Positions 26,986 to 35,964 of a stretch of 64,000 nucleotides of DNA are shown here, in pieces. The position numbers were made by a program, and so were the translations under genes. The stretch is from Aliikangiella marina (GTDB taxonomy: Bacteria > Pseudomonadota > Gammaproteobacteria > Enterobacterales > Kangiellaceae). The DNA lies in contig NZ_VIKR01000001.1 of NCBI RefSeq assembly GCF_007004765.1, positions 62,001 through 126,000 on the forward strand, written 5' to 3'. The first letter of the stretch is position 1; every line of letters starts with the position of its first letter. The notes below the pieces were generated by a model. It saw nothing but the letters and a program-made list of their open reading frames with translations, did no database searches and was not told where the DNA came from.

Positions 26986-27342
26986 ATGAAAAACTATACG
27001 ATTAAAGCCCTAATTCTACTTACAACTCTACTGGTAGCAATGCCAGCCTTAGGTGTAAACCGATACTGTAGCGGAAAAATTCAGCAAGTATGGGTCGACA
27101 GCTCTGGTGGAGTACTGATCCGTTCAACTTGGCGAAATGATCATACCCAGATTTGCGACATTGATAGCGAATGGAAAGGAGTGACTGCAGAAGTTTGTAA
27201 AACTTGGTTTTCTCTTATTCAAACGATTAGCGTTTCAGGAGAGGATGCAAAAGTCTATTACGCAGATGCTCCTACGTGTGACGCCTTGCCTACTTATAGA
27301 AACGCCCCGGCTCCAGGTTATGTAATGTTAAACCTTTACTGA
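26986..27342 (+). CDS. Small exported Cys-containing protein (Rhs-flanking family)
   Basis: A 118-residue secreted paralogue: signal peptide to about 23 (PALG), then CSGKIQQVWVD, a central TQICDID, the family helix WFSLIQTISVSGEDAKVYY and a late cysteine (APTCDAL). It has five cysteines in the mature part. More divergent than its neighbours. Function unknown. Confidence 0.6.
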   Translation: MKNYTIKALILLTTLLVAMPALGVNRYCSGKIQQVWVDSSGGVLIRSTWRNDHTQICDIDSEWKGVTAEVCKTWFSLIQTISVSGEDAKVYYADAPTCDALPTYRNAPAPGYVMLNLY

Positions 27343-27415
27343 GTATCGAATTAATTTTTTAGAGCGATACAAGCTCAGAAATGAATGAACTAAATATCAA
27401 AATTAAGAGAATCAA

Positions 27416-27766
27416 ATGAACAAATTAAAAGCACTATTCCTACCAACCTTTGCGATTTTGGCCATTATTTTTTCTAGTGATGCTTTCGCAGGTTACAACG
27501 CAAATTTTGACGGTAAAGTGAAACGGGTGATTACTTACACCTACAGTACTCAAATTTTAATAGAAGTAGAGAATCAGCCAACTTCTCATCCTGAGTGTAC
27601 TGTTTTTGGTCTTATGGTTATTGACCCAGACACACCAGATAATATTCGACAGTTGGTTTTAACCCGTTTAATGACAGCATATGCAACCGGTGAAGTAGTC
27701 ACTATTGGTTATGACAATAAAGGCAGTTGCGTCAATGGAAGAATGAAAGTTTTTAGAGTCGGTTAG
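27416..27766 (+). CDS. Small exported Cys-containing protein (Rhs-flanking family)
   Basis: A 116-residue secreted paralogue: signal peptide ending DAFA, strands GKVKRVITYTYSTQILIEV, one mid cysteine (HPECTVF), helix LTRLMTAYATGEVVTIGYD, late cysteine (GSCVNGR). The two-cysteine pattern is the family minimum, implying one disulfide. AGAGAA precedes the ATG. Confidence 0.65.
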   Translation: MNKLKALFLPTFAILAIIFSSDAFAGYNANFDGKVKRVITYTYSTQILIEVENQPTSHPECTVFGLMVIDPDTPDNIRQLVLTRLMTAYATGEVVTIGYDNKGSCVNGRMKVFRVG

Positions 27767-27834
27767 AACTCTAAGCTTCGAAAGTACGCAAATCTAAACA
27801 AGAAAAGAATTTAAATATTAAAAAGTAGAAAATG

Positions 27835-28179
27835 ATGATTTATTTAAAAAGAGTTTTAATTTTATTGACTGTCGCTGTTGCGGTTACGTTTTCGGGCGAA
27901 GTTTTAGCGAATTGTAAAAATGGTCAGTGCACTAATGTGAAAATTACGCGAATGTATGTCACTCCCAGTGGTAAAACTGTTATCGGGACATCGGGCGACG
28001 AATCAAAACTTTTATGTGATGCTGGAAGCAGCGGTCACATCTCGATGGAACCTGAACAGAAAAATTATGAAGCGACTTATTCTTTAATCTTAATGGCGCA
28101 CACAACTGACCATAACATAACTATTAGAACCTCAGAAAGTGGTTCGTGTTACGTGAAATATGTCGTTTCAGATAAATAG
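27835..28179 (+). CDS. Small exported Cys-containing protein (Rhs-flanking family)
   Basis: A 114-residue secreted paralogue: signal peptide ending EVLA, strands VKITRMYVTPSGKTVIG, mid cysteine (LLCDAG), helix ATYSLILMAHTTDHNITIR, late cysteine (GSCYVKY). An ATG one codon upstream (27832) is the alternative start. It is the last before the Rhs gene, 78 bases on, with an AAGAATTTAAATATTAAA leader repeated before both genes (27806 and 28219). Confidence 0.65.
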   Translation: MIYLKRVLILLTVAVAVTFSGEVLANCKNGQCTNVKITRMYVTPSGKTVIGTSGDESKLLCDAGSSGHISMEPEQKNYEATYSLILMAHTTDHNITIRTSESGSCYVKYVVSDK

Positions 28180-28257
28180 TGATGTAAGTTTGGGTAGGCA
28201 CTATGCCCAAAAAAAGAAAAGAATTTAAATATTAAACAAAGAAACTGGAAGAAAATA

Positions 28258-31200
28258 ATGAGAACTTTTAAAAGTTATTTATTAGGGATTTTAGGGATTT
28301 CTGGCTTGGTGTTATCGAAAAGTGCAGTATCAGGTATTGATCAAGAATTAACTTTACCTAGCACAGCTTGGCAAGTTGAAGTCAAAGGAGAGTTTACCGT
28401 CCTTGATGATTCACTTGGTGGCGAATCTATAGATTTTTCAAATGGCGGGTTATCTTTTCGTCATGTTGATGTAAGTATTCCCGGAAACAGTGGTCCAGCG
28501 ATTGAGTTCGCTCGCAATTACCGCATTGATGGCATTGACTATTCTGGAAATGTTCTTGGAGGTTGGACTCCGGATATTCCATTCATTACTTACCGACTTG
28601 ATAGAGATGTGAGTTCTAGTATTGATAATGGAACAAGCACTCCGGATACTTGTTTTATGGAAGTTTTGCCTAGGCTAGCAGGTGCCGCAGACGGTGTTGG
28701 ACACAAAAAAATTTGGGGCAATATTCGAATGTCAATTCCCGGAGCAGGGATGAAAGTATTAGTCAAACCTGCAACCAACTCTGTAAACCATCCATATGAT
28801 GATGATGTGACAACTTGGCTCAGCAAAACGGGAACTACCAGTGATAATTGGAAAATTTATTGTGGTGGCGCAATTAAAAATGTAACTGGTACTGGAATTA
28901 TCGCTGTATCTCCTGAGGGAAGACAATTTCACTTCGACCAATTTACAAAACGTTATGCGGGATGGGAAAGCCATTTTGAATCGAATACACGTGGCGGCGG
29001 AGATGACTCTGATGCATTGCACTTTAACCACACCTTTCATCACTTGCTCTACGCGACTAAAGTAGTTGAACCTAATGGTAGTTATGTAGAGTATAACTTT
29101 GATAATTTTGGTTATTTAGCTTCAATAACTGCTAGCGATGGGCGACGAATTGATATTAATTATAATGCTCCTCTATTTGAATCTATTCCAGCTTCCACAT
29201 ATGATCTTGTCGCTGTTCCGTATGAAGCCGCGACAAAAACTATTAAAGAAGTTAAAGCAAATGGTCGTACTTGGAAATACGAATACGCAGCTTCAACTGA
29301 CGCTAATTATCACACCGGCTACCAGCGTAACTTGAGATCTGTAGTACTACCGGATAACAGAAAGTGGACTTTTAACTTACCACTTCAAAACAATCGTGCT
29401 ACAGAATACTACAATAGCTCCAGATGTTGGGAACCTGATAAGTACCAAGGACAAACTCACTATGGATCCTGGGTGAAACGTTTTCCTAGCACTATTTATG
29501 TAGAGCATCCTCATGGTGTTAGAGTGGACTATGAGCTTGAAATGATTAAAGATGCTGGCGGGAGAAAAAACACTTCTAACGCTCCGGAAACCGAAGTTGA
29601 TGAAAATCTGAATGACCCTACTAAAAGTTGTGAGTCCAAATTCTCTAACTTCACATCCTCATTGGCAGTAATCAGTAAAAAAGTTAGAAATACTGATGGT
29701 TCTCAATATGAATGGAGCGCTAGTTATGACGAAAGCAATCAATGTCGCGCACCGTCTATTTCGACAATACCTACCAAGTTGCGCACGGTTATTGATCCCG
29801 AAGGTATAGAACGTCGCCAATATTATTATTGTGGTTCAGATCAATATGGACACGATGAACATGGGAAATTGGCAAGAGAAGATATTTACGAAGGTACTAC
29901 GCTACTTGAACGGACTGATTATTCGTATGTTTCAGAGAGCTTTACTAAACCGTTTGGTTATGGTTTTCCAAATTCAGGTTTTGAACAAACCAACACTGTT
30001 CTTAGCCAAAAAATTATCAAAAGGGGGAGTGATGTTTATACAACGAGTTTAGCCTATGATCTTGACCCATCTAAAACTGAATATGATTTTGGATTACCAA
30101 AACAAGTTACCACTTCGAGCACATTACAATCAGGAAATCGAACAGCTATATACGATTATCGCTTTGATAAAACCAATTGGATATTGGGCGATATTTTAAG
30201 TATTAACAAAAATGGAAAGTTGTTTGACCAAGTTGTTTACGATGACATTGGTCGTCCAACTGAGCACCGTCGCTTTGGAGTGCGAGTCGCAAGCTATAAA
30301 TATAGCACAGTTAATGGTACGCAACTCGGTACGCTAACCGAATACACAGATGCCTTGGGTAATAAAACAAAGTTTTCTAACTATCATCGGGGAGCAGCGA
30401 GAACTGTTATACGCCCTGATAATAAAACAGTTATTAGAACCGTGGATGATAATGGTTGGGTTACCTCAGTGACTAATGCACGAGGAGATCTCTTTAGCTA
30501 TCAATATAATAATGTAGGTTGGTTAACTAACATCGACAGACCAACTCCATGGAACGACACACTAATCACATATTCAGGCTTGGGTAATGGGTTGATGCAA
30601 TCGACAACACGGGGTGATCTACGCACAACTAAAATTTTTGACGGCTTTTTGAGGCCCGTTCTTGTTAAAAATGAAGCCGTATCTGGTGTTGGTATAAGTT
30701 CATACATTGCAACCCAGTTTGACAATAATGGTAGAGTTTCTTTCTCGTCGTTTCCATCGACAAACTCAAATCCGAGCGATGGCGTTAACAATACCTATGA
30801 TGGTTTAGGTCGGCTCACTCAGGTTAAAGAAAATGTAGCGCCAAACGCAACTTCGACTTTCACTTTTTTGTCAAATAATCGAATTCGCGAAACTAACGCT
30901 AATGGTCACATAACAACAATGACTAAATCGGGGTATGGTCATCCTGATGATGGCCATGTGACATTAATCCAATCGCCTGAAAACACCAATACGGCGATGA
31001 CGTACGATATCTATGGCAATATGCTTTCAGTACGCCAATATGGTACACACAATGGTGTAACTACAGATCAAACGCAGCTTTACTCTTATGACGCTCGAAA
31101 CCGCTTATGTCGTCACTACGTGCCAGAAGTGAATAGCACTCTATATGCTTATAACAATGCAGACCAAATGATAGGTTATGCTGCTGGACAATCTGGGACT

Positions 31201-32208
31201 TCCGGTTGTGCCTCTTTGCCTGCCGCTGCCAAAATCGAGATGACCTATGACTCAATGGGTAACAATACTGCTGTTAATTTTCCAGATAGTACTACGAATA
31301 TTACTAAGACATACGATGTTAGCGGCAACCTTGCTACTATAAATCGTGGAGGAGCAAACTGGTCTTATCAATACAATGCTCTCGATTTAATCACTCAAGA
31401 AAGCTTATCAATTGATGGTCGCAGTTTTTCCGTTGATTATGAATATGATTCATTAGGCCATTTGAAGTCGATCCTTTACCCATCTGGCAAAACTACCTCT
31501 GTAACGGTAAATGCGTTAGGTCAAATGACTAAAGTTGGTAACTATGTCACTGATGCTAATTACTTTGCTAATGGCAGCCTAAAAGATTTCACTTTTGGTA
31601 ATGGAGCTACTTATAGTGCAACACAAAATAGCCGGTTGCTACCTACGGCAATGAAATTACATAACGGTGCAGGGACTCAGTTGGCCGCACAGCGATTTGA
31701 GTGGGACAGTAACCGAAATATTGATCGCATCCTTGATGATGTTGACTCTCAATACAATATCAATATGACCTACGATGGTCTTGATCGACTTGTAAACGCA
31801 AATGGATTCTGGGGAACCGGTACTATTTCTTACGATTCGCTTGGTAACATTCGTTCAAAAATCATGGGTTCTCAATCTTTAACATACAACTATGACAGTC
31901 TTAACCGCTTAAGTAATGTTAGTGGCGGCGTGACTAGAAGCTTCTCTTACGATTCTAGAGGCAATGTTATTAATAATGGCGTTAGAAGCTTTACTTATAA
32001 CTTAGGCAATATTATGACTGATTCTGGAACACTCAATTATGTTTATGATGGTCATGATCGCAGAGTTTCGAAGACTAAAGATGGGAAAACAGAGTATTCG
32101 TTTTACAGCCAAAGTGGCACCTTAATGTATCGGCAAAAATCAAATGGTGATCATTCTGATTATATTCGTCTTGGCGATCGGTTAATCACTATTTTAGAAA
32201 GTCGATAA
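28258..32208 (+). CDS. Secreted Rhs/YD-repeat shell protein lacking its core tip
   Basis: A 1316-residue exported protein with a signal peptide (residues 1-25). The N-terminal 400 residues hold an RHS-type beta domain (FSNGGLSFRHVDVSIPG, AIEFARNYRI); the rest is YD repeats, clearest near the end (YDSMGNN, YDVSGNL, YDSLGHL, YDGLDRL, YDSLGNI, YDSLNRL, YDSRGNV, YDGHDRR). These repeats wrap into a hollow beta-cocoon that encloses a toxin in related proteins. It stops at YIRLGDRLITILESR, exactly where a usual Rhs continues into the core domain; that part is encoded by the next ORF, 14 bases on. No frameshift repairs this, so the split looks fixed. Likely secreted by Sec; it is not a T6SS-type Rhs. 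Confidence 0.88.
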   Translation: MRTFKSYLLGILGISGLVLSKSAVSGIDQELTLPSTAWQVEVKGEFTVLDDSLGGESIDFSNGGLSFRHVDVSIPGNSGPAIEFARNYRIDGIDYSGNVLGGWTPDIPFITYRLDRDVSSSIDNGTSTPDTCFMEVLPRLAGAADGVGHKKIWGNIRMSIPGAGMKVLVKPATNSVNHPYDDDVTTWLSKTGTTSDNWKIYCGGAIKNVTGTGIIAVSPEGRQFHFDQFTKRYAGWESHFESNTRGGGDDSDALHFNHTFHHLLYATKVVEPNGSYVEYNFDNFGYLASITASDGRRIDINYNAPLFESIPASTYDLVAVPYEAATKTIKEVKANGRTWKYEYAASTDANYHTGYQRNLRSVVLPDNRKWTFNLPLQNNRATEYYNSSRCWEPDKYQGQTHYGSWVKRFPSTIYVEHPHGVRVDYELEMIKDAGGRKNTSNAPETEVDENLNDPTKSCESKFSNFTSSLAVISKKVRNTDGSQYEWSASYDESNQCRAPSISTIPTKLRTVIDPEGIERRQYYYCGSDQYGHDEHGKLAREDIYEGTTLLERTDYSYVSESFTKPFGYGFPNSGFEQTNTVLSQKIIKRGSDVYTTSLAYDLDPSKTEYDFGLPKQVTTSSTLQSGNRTAIYDYRFDKTNWILGDILSINKNGKLFDQVVYDDIGRPTEHRRFGVRVASYKYSTVNGTQLGTLTEYTDALGNKTKFSNYHRGAARTVIRPDNKTVIRTVDDNGWVTSVTNARGDLFSYQYNNVGWLTNIDRPTPWNDTLITYSGLGNGLMQSTTRGDLRTTKIFDGFLRPVLVKNEAVSGVGISSYIATQFDNNGRVSFSSFPSTNSNPSDGVNNTYDGLGRLTQVKENVAPNATSTFTFLSNNRIRETNANGHITTMTKSGYGHPDDGHVTLIQSPENTNTAMTYDIYGNMLSVRQYGTHNGVTTDQTQLYSYDARNRLCRHYVPEVNSTLYAYNNADQMIGYAAGQSGTSGCASLPAAAKIEMTYDSMGNNTAVNFPDSTTNITKTYDVSGNLATINRGGANWSYQYNALDLITQESLSIDGRSFSVDYEYDSLGHLKSILYPSGKTTSVTVNALGQMTKVGNYVTDANYFANGSLKDFTFGNGATYSATQNSRLLPTAMKLHNGAGTQLAAQRFEWDSNRNIDRILDDVDSQYNINMTYDGLDRLVNANGFWGTGTISYDSLGNIRSKIMGSQSLTYNYDSLNRLSNVSGGVTRSFSYDSRGNVINNGVRSFTYNLGNIMTDSGTLNYVYDGHDRRVSKTKDGKTEYSFYSQSGTLMYRQKSNGDHSDYIRLGDRLITILESR

Positions 32209-32222
32209 GGGAGGGCTTTAAA

Positions 32223-33440
32223 ATGACTAATAATTTCGTGAAAACATTGATAACTAAATTTGCTCTATTTATCTTATTGAGCATTTGCTTTTCTAACGCG
32301 CTAGCTAACGAAGAACAAACGGGTAAGCAAGTCTTTGTTCCTATCTCAGTCGGTGATATAACGATATTTATTCCTATATTAAGTGCTCCTACGAATGTAG
32401 GTTACTCGCCTCAGCAAACTCCAGTTGGTGATGTTTATGACGTTAGCTGGAGCGCCAATAACGATGCTGCTTATTATCAAATTGAAATCATTGATGAGGA
32501 AGGTAATAAACGAATCATCACAACAACAAACCTAAGCTATTCATTGTCAGCACTACCCTTAGGTAATAGTACGGTTAATGTTTTAGCGTGTAATAGTCAA
32601 AACCAGTGCGGTGGTTCTTCACTAGTTGGAAACTTCACCACTAGTGAAAAAATACGGTATGTGCATACAGATATATTAGGTTCACCTATTGCTGAAATGG
32701 ATTCTGCGGGTAATTTACTTAAAGAGTTTCACTACAAGCCTTTTGGGGATACTGAAGAGCAGAAAAATGAGGATTTAGGTTTTACCGGACATTTAGAAGA
32801 TACCGATATCGGCTTAACTTATATGCAGGCTCGGTATTATGATCCTGCGATTGGACGCTTTTATTCTAATGACCCAGTACATATTGATGAACATTTAAGT
32901 AGTATTCAGGGGATTCAAGGGTTTAATAGGTATGCATACGCAAATAATAATCCGTACAAGTATGTTGATCCAGATGGGCGAGCTGTTTGGTTTTTGCTTT
33001 TCGCTCCTGAAATAGTTGCCTTAGGAAAAGCAGCGCTTTTTGTTGGGTCTGCTGGTGTCGCAGCATACGGGGTTCATGAAGCGACAAAGCCTGACGAAGA
33101 TAGTGGTGATGAAGATAAGGGAAGTGAAGAGTCTAACGACCCGGTAGAAGATATATTAGACGGAGCTACAGAAGGTAATAAAACTAAAGGACGGACAAAA
33201 AATTATGATAAACCAGGTGGAATCGATCAAGCTAATGAGGATTTTGAAGAAGCTGTAGATCCAGATAGTGTCGCGCCAATTACTGACGGAAAAGGCGGCG
33301 AAGGTCGACGAGGTCTTGTAAATGATGGTAGTGGTCGTAAAATAAATGTCCGTCCTAATAGTAGTGATGGAAGGCCTACGGTTGAAATACAAGATGGAAA
33401 GAACAAAACGAAAATTAGGTACGATGAGGAGAGTAAGTAG
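32223..33440 (+). CDS. Separate Rhs core protein with FN3-like domain and C-terminal toxin region
   Basis: A 405-residue protein with its own signal peptide (ending NALA), an FN3-like domain (about 50-130, DVSWSANNDAAYYQIEI), then the Rhs core (145-252): YVHTDILGSPIAEMD, FTGHLED, LTYMQARYYDPAIGRFYSND, ending YVDPDG. The variable region follows: a hydrophobic stretch (255-280), an acidic linker, and a basic 80-residue tip with GGIDQANEDF, GRKINVRPNSSDGRPTVEIQ and TKIRY. That tip resembles small RNase-type polymorphic toxin tips I have seen, but I cannot name the family. It is preceded by AAGGGAGG. The immunity candidate starts four bases later. Confidence 0.85.
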   Translation: MTNNFVKTLITKFALFILLSICFSNALANEEQTGKQVFVPISVGDITIFIPILSAPTNVGYSPQQTPVGDVYDVSWSANNDAAYYQIEIIDEEGNKRIITTTNLSYSLSALPLGNSTVNVLACNSQNQCGGSSLVGNFTTSEKIRYVHTDILGSPIAEMDSAGNLLKEFHYKPFGDTEEQKNEDLGFTGHLEDTDIGLTYMQARYYDPAIGRFYSNDPVHIDEHLSSIQGIQGFNRYAYANNNPYKYVDPDGRAVWFLLFAPEIVALGKAALFVGSAGVAAYGVHEATKPDEDSGDEDKGSEESNDPVEDILDGATEGNKTKGRTKNYDKPGGIDQANEDFEEAVDPDSVAPITDGKGGEGRRGLVNDGSGRKINVRPNSSDGRPTVEIQDGKNKTKIRYDEESK

Positions 33441-33443
33441 ACA

Positions 33444-33839
33444 ATGAAAGAAAATATTTATTCGATATGGTCACCGTTAGATGGAGTAGAAGGAAGGGTT
33501 TATGTAGATCACATTATTGATGATGAAGAAGGATTGACTATTTATCTTTATCTATCAAGTAATGGAGGGGAAAAGAAGTTTAAAATGACTTTTGATCCAT
33601 ACATTGCTTACCGAAATATGGATGAGAGCTTTAGGAGTAAAGCTTTTTCTGAACATGGTGGATTTGACAATAGCTTAAATATTGTAAGCAATTCATCGTG
33701 GATTAGGTGGCTACAATCTGAGAGTCAAGGGTATTATCAGGAGGCTAAAATAGTTCATTACTGCATAATAACCGACGCAGACTTTATCGACGTTCTAGCT
33801 GAATTTCCGCCAGAAGTAGAGTGGGTTTATGGTTCTTAA
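33444..33839 (+). CDS. Candidate immunity protein for the Rhs toxin
   Basis: A 131-residue acidic cytoplasmic protein without signal peptide, beginning four bases after the toxin ORF. Mixed alpha/beta, with an acidic end (FPPEVEWVYGS). Size, charge and tight coupling to the toxin tip are the standard layout for immunity genes of polymorphic toxins. No family signature is recognised, so the call rests on position. Confidence 0.65.
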   Translation: MKENIYSIWSPLDGVEGRVYVDHIIDDEEGLTIYLYLSSNGGEKKFKMTFDPYIAYRNMDESFRSKAFSEHGGFDNSLNIVSNSSWIRWLQSESQGYYQEAKIVHYCIITDADFIDVLAEFPPEVEWVYGS

Positions 33840-34170
33840 AACTAACTAAATTAATTCAAGAAGCAGTTTGGTTGAGTTGGTATGTCGTGCTCGTGCAAGA
33901 AAAAAACAATGCATTAAGGTCGAAGCAATTTTTTATAGTTAGAAAATAGCCAAGTTATTGAAAATCTATTAATTACTGATTAATAGTTGGAAAAACTAAA
34001 TAGAGGTAAGGACACTAGACCCTAAAAATTGTTTGTAAAGCTCGGTAGGTTGAGGTGAAAGCTCCAACAACACTGGTTGAATTATACGACAAATCATCGG
34101 GCGTAAACGAAAACTTTAAATACAACACGTTGGGGTTCGTACCTCACCCCAACCTACGAGATTTTATGAT
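33840..34170. other. Intergenic region with palindromic repeat
   Basis: About 330 bases after the immunity gene. Its right half is the composite repeat listed separately (34044-34158). In the left half I see only AT-rich sequence with no gene. Confidence 0.5.
34044..34158. repeat. Composite inverted repeat element, copy a
   Basis: A left arm GGTAGGTTGAGGTGAAAG (34044) and an inverted right arm CCTCACCCCAACCTACG (34142-34158) enclose about 80 bases, including ACGACAAATCATCGGGCG and AAACTTTAAAT. The termini GGTAGGTTG / CAACCTACG give it the look of a small non-autonomous element or REP doublet. The first exported gene after the Rhs set starts 13 bases beyond. Confidence 0.65.
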
Positions 34171-34506
34171 ATGAAAAAATTAATACTGATTATTCTATTA
34201 TTCGCACCACAACTCGCGATGGCGGCTAATCCAGGATGGCAGGGTTATATGAAACCTGTTGAACTATTGTTTGAAGGTAATGACGATGGTTCAAGAGTTT
34301 ATGTAACGTTTTCAGAATCTCTCGCGTTAGCCGAGTGTTCTGGTGGTGGAGCTTATATCAGAGTGCATGGGAAAACAAAGCGGGGCGAATACATGATAAG
34401 TGTTATTCTCGCGGCGATTGCTGCTGGAAAAAATGTTAGCCCAAATATTAGCGGTTGTGACGATTGGAACCGACCAATACTTAAGGGTATTAGAATTGGT
34501 CGATAA
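34171..34506 (+). CDS. Small exported Cys-containing protein (Rhs-flanking family)
   Basis: A 111-residue secreted paralogue: signal peptide ending AMAA, strands MKPVELLFEGND and SRVYVTFSE, mid cysteine (LAECSGG), helix YMISVILAAIAAGKNV, late cysteine (ISGCDDW), final strand LKGIRIG. First of four downstream of the Rhs/immunity genes. Confidence 0.65.
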   Translation: MKKLILIILLFAPQLAMAANPGWQGYMKPVELLFEGNDDGSRVYVTFSESLALAECSGGGAYIRVHGKTKRGEYMISVILAAIAAGKNVSPNISGCDDWNRPILKGIRIGR

Positions 34507-34570
34507 AGCGATAAGCTTCAGACAGACCAATAGCTTGGTGTAAAAAAAACATTAACATTAGTTGGGTAAA

Positions 34571-34668
34571 ACGACTGATTATCGGGCGCAAACGAAAACT
34601 TTAAATGCAACACGTTGGGGTTCGTGCCTCACCCCAACCTACGAGATAATATTTTGGGAACTAAAATG
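34571..34668. repeat. Composite repeat element, copy b (right half)
   Basis: ACGACTGATTATCGGGCG through CCTCACCCCAACCTACGAG, continuing identically with copy c through ATAATATTTTGGGAAC and into the start codon of the next gene. The left arm is missing or degraded. The shared leader shows that the repeat and the 5' end of the gene were copied together. Confidence 0.7.
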
Positions 34669-35007
34669 AAAAAATTTTTAATGATTTTATTAGCGACTTT
34701 AACGCTACCAACATTAGCTACAGACTGGGGTGGTAAGAGTGCGCCGATTGAAATTATGTATGTTTATCCAACGCGCGTTATTGTCGTCCAAGGTGATAAC
34801 TATGCGGGAACAGCAAACTGCGAAAATAATAACAAGTGGAGTTTTGAATGGAACTCATTCGATGAGAAAACAGCCGAAAGAGTTTATAGCGCATTGTTAA
34901 CCGCATATACCTCAAAAGCGCCAATTCGTCCAATATTCCATGCAACAGAATGCGGTCCGGAGAATGCGAAAAAATTTATCGGTAGTATTGTTTTTGAACG
35001 CCATTGA
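34666..35007 (+). CDS. Small exported Cys-containing protein (Rhs-flanking family)
   Basis: A 113-residue secreted paralogue starting MKKFLMILLATL: signal peptide ending TLAT, strands PIEIMYVYPTRVIVVQG, mid cysteine (TANCENN), helix ERVYSALLTAYTSKAPI, late cysteine (TECGPEN), final strand FIGSIVFE. The open frame extends upstream into the repeat, but only this ATG follows a plausible leader (TTGGGAAC). Confidence 0.65.
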   Translation: MKKFLMILLATLTLPTLATDWGGKSAPIEIMYVYPTRVIVVQGDNYAGTANCENNNKWSFEWNSFDEKTAERVYSALLTAYTSKAPIRPIFHATECGPENAKKFIGSIVFERH

Positions 35008-35035
35008 GGCTTGTCGAATTTAATCTGATAGCCCG

Positions 35036-35200
35036 GTAGGATGGGGTGAAATACCCAAAACGTTTCGCGGGGCAAGCTTACCCCAACGACATTGGTTGAA
35101 TAAAACGACTAATTGTCTGGTGGAATCAAAACTTTAAATGCAACACGTTGGGGTTCTTACCTCACCCAACCTACGAGATAATATTTTGGGAACTAAAATG
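35036..35200. repeat. Composite inverted repeat element, copy c
   Basis: Left arm GGTAGGATGGGGTGAA (35036), a second palindromic part GGGGCAAGCTTACCCC (35070-35085), then ACGACTAATTGTCTGG and the inverted right arm CCTCACCCAACCTACGAG, followed by the same leader and ATG as copy b. The most complete copy in the window. Confidence 0.7.
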
Positions 35201-35545
35201 AAAAAAGTATCGATATTTATTTTACTTATGTTGTTTTCTAACACGGTTTTTTCAGCTGGGTTAGCTAACTGTGGAACTGTTTCAATTCAAAACCTTTATG
35301 TTCAAGGTGATCGTGGTGGCGATAACTCATTTCACGCTAACAAAATGCTTGTAATTATGGGACCAGAAAAGTTGGCTGCTTGTGACGATTTTACGTTCGC
35401 CTATTTGGAGAATACTGATGACGCGTATGAAAGTACGTTATCAATGGTTTTGGCTGCGTATATGGCTGGTAAGAAAATTAGAATTCAAATTGAAAACAAC
35501 CCTGCACAAAATGCTTCTAAGCGAATCGCTTGGGTGAATTTTTAG
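35198..35545 (+). CDS. Small exported Cys-containing protein (Rhs-flanking family)
   Basis: A 115-residue secreted paralogue starting MKKVSIFILLML: signal peptide ending VFSA, Cys in LANCGTVS, strands VSIQNLYVQGD, second cysteine (LAACDDF), helix STLSMVLAAYMAGKKIRI, final strand RIAWVNF. It lacks the late cysteine of most relatives; the early cysteine may replace it. Its leader is nearly identical to that of the previous paralogue. Confidence 0.65.
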   Translation: MKKVSIFILLMLFSNTVFSAGLANCGTVSIQNLYVQGDRGGDNSFHANKMLVIMGPEKLAACDDFTFAYLENTDDAYESTLSMVLAAYMAGKKIRIQIENNPAQNASKRIAWVNF

Positions 35546-35569
35546 TTTACTTACTGGTTTAATTAAACT

Positions 35570-35599
35570 CATTGGGATTTATACAGCGTCCCAACCTAC
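35570..35599. repeat. Degenerate GTAGGTTGGGG-type repeat
   Basis: ATTGGGATTTATACAGCGTC then CCAACCTACA: a decayed inverted-orientation copy between the third and fourth downstream paralogues, recognisable by TTGGGA / TCCCAACCTAC. Confidence 0.5.
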
Positions 35600-35616
35600 A
35601 AAGAAGATGAATTAAA

Positions 35617-35958
35617 ATGAAGAAACTATTTTTAATCGTATTACCTATTTTGTGCATATTTGCAAAAACTACCTTCGCGTCAGAGTCTGGGAGCATAACC
35701 AAAGTCGACAAGATCTACATCGCGACTAGTGGTACAAAACCTTTCATCTATTTTGGTGCTGATAGTCTGCCTGGCTGCCATGCTAATAGTGGTGCTTACT
35801 TACCGGTTGTTAATGAAGCTGTCTTTAGCCGAATATACTCTACAGTTCTTTCAGCACAAGCATCACAGAAACCGGTAAAGGTGTATTACAAAGTCAAGGA
35901 AGGACAAACTGGTTGGGGAATGTGTGATATAGAAGCTATTTTTCTTTATAGCAACTAG
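35617..35958 (+). CDS. Small exported Cys-containing protein (Rhs-flanking family)
   Basis: A 113-residue secreted paralogue: signal peptide ending TFAS, strands ITKVDKIYIATSG and PFIYFGAD, mid cysteine (LPGCHAN), helix SRIYSTVLSAQASQKPVKVYY, late cysteine (GMCDIEA), final strand IFLYSN. The helix followed by PVKVYY is the part most reminiscent of the SubB cytotoxin subunit (which has QALYFYTTGQPVRIYY); a single short match is weak evidence. Confidence 0.65.
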   Translation: MKKLFLIVLPILCIFAKTTFASESGSITKVDKIYIATSGTKPFIYFGADSLPGCHANSGAYLPVVNEAVFSRIYSTVLSAQASQKPVKVYYKVKEGQTGWGMCDIEAIFLYSN

Positions 35959-35964
35959 TTAAAT

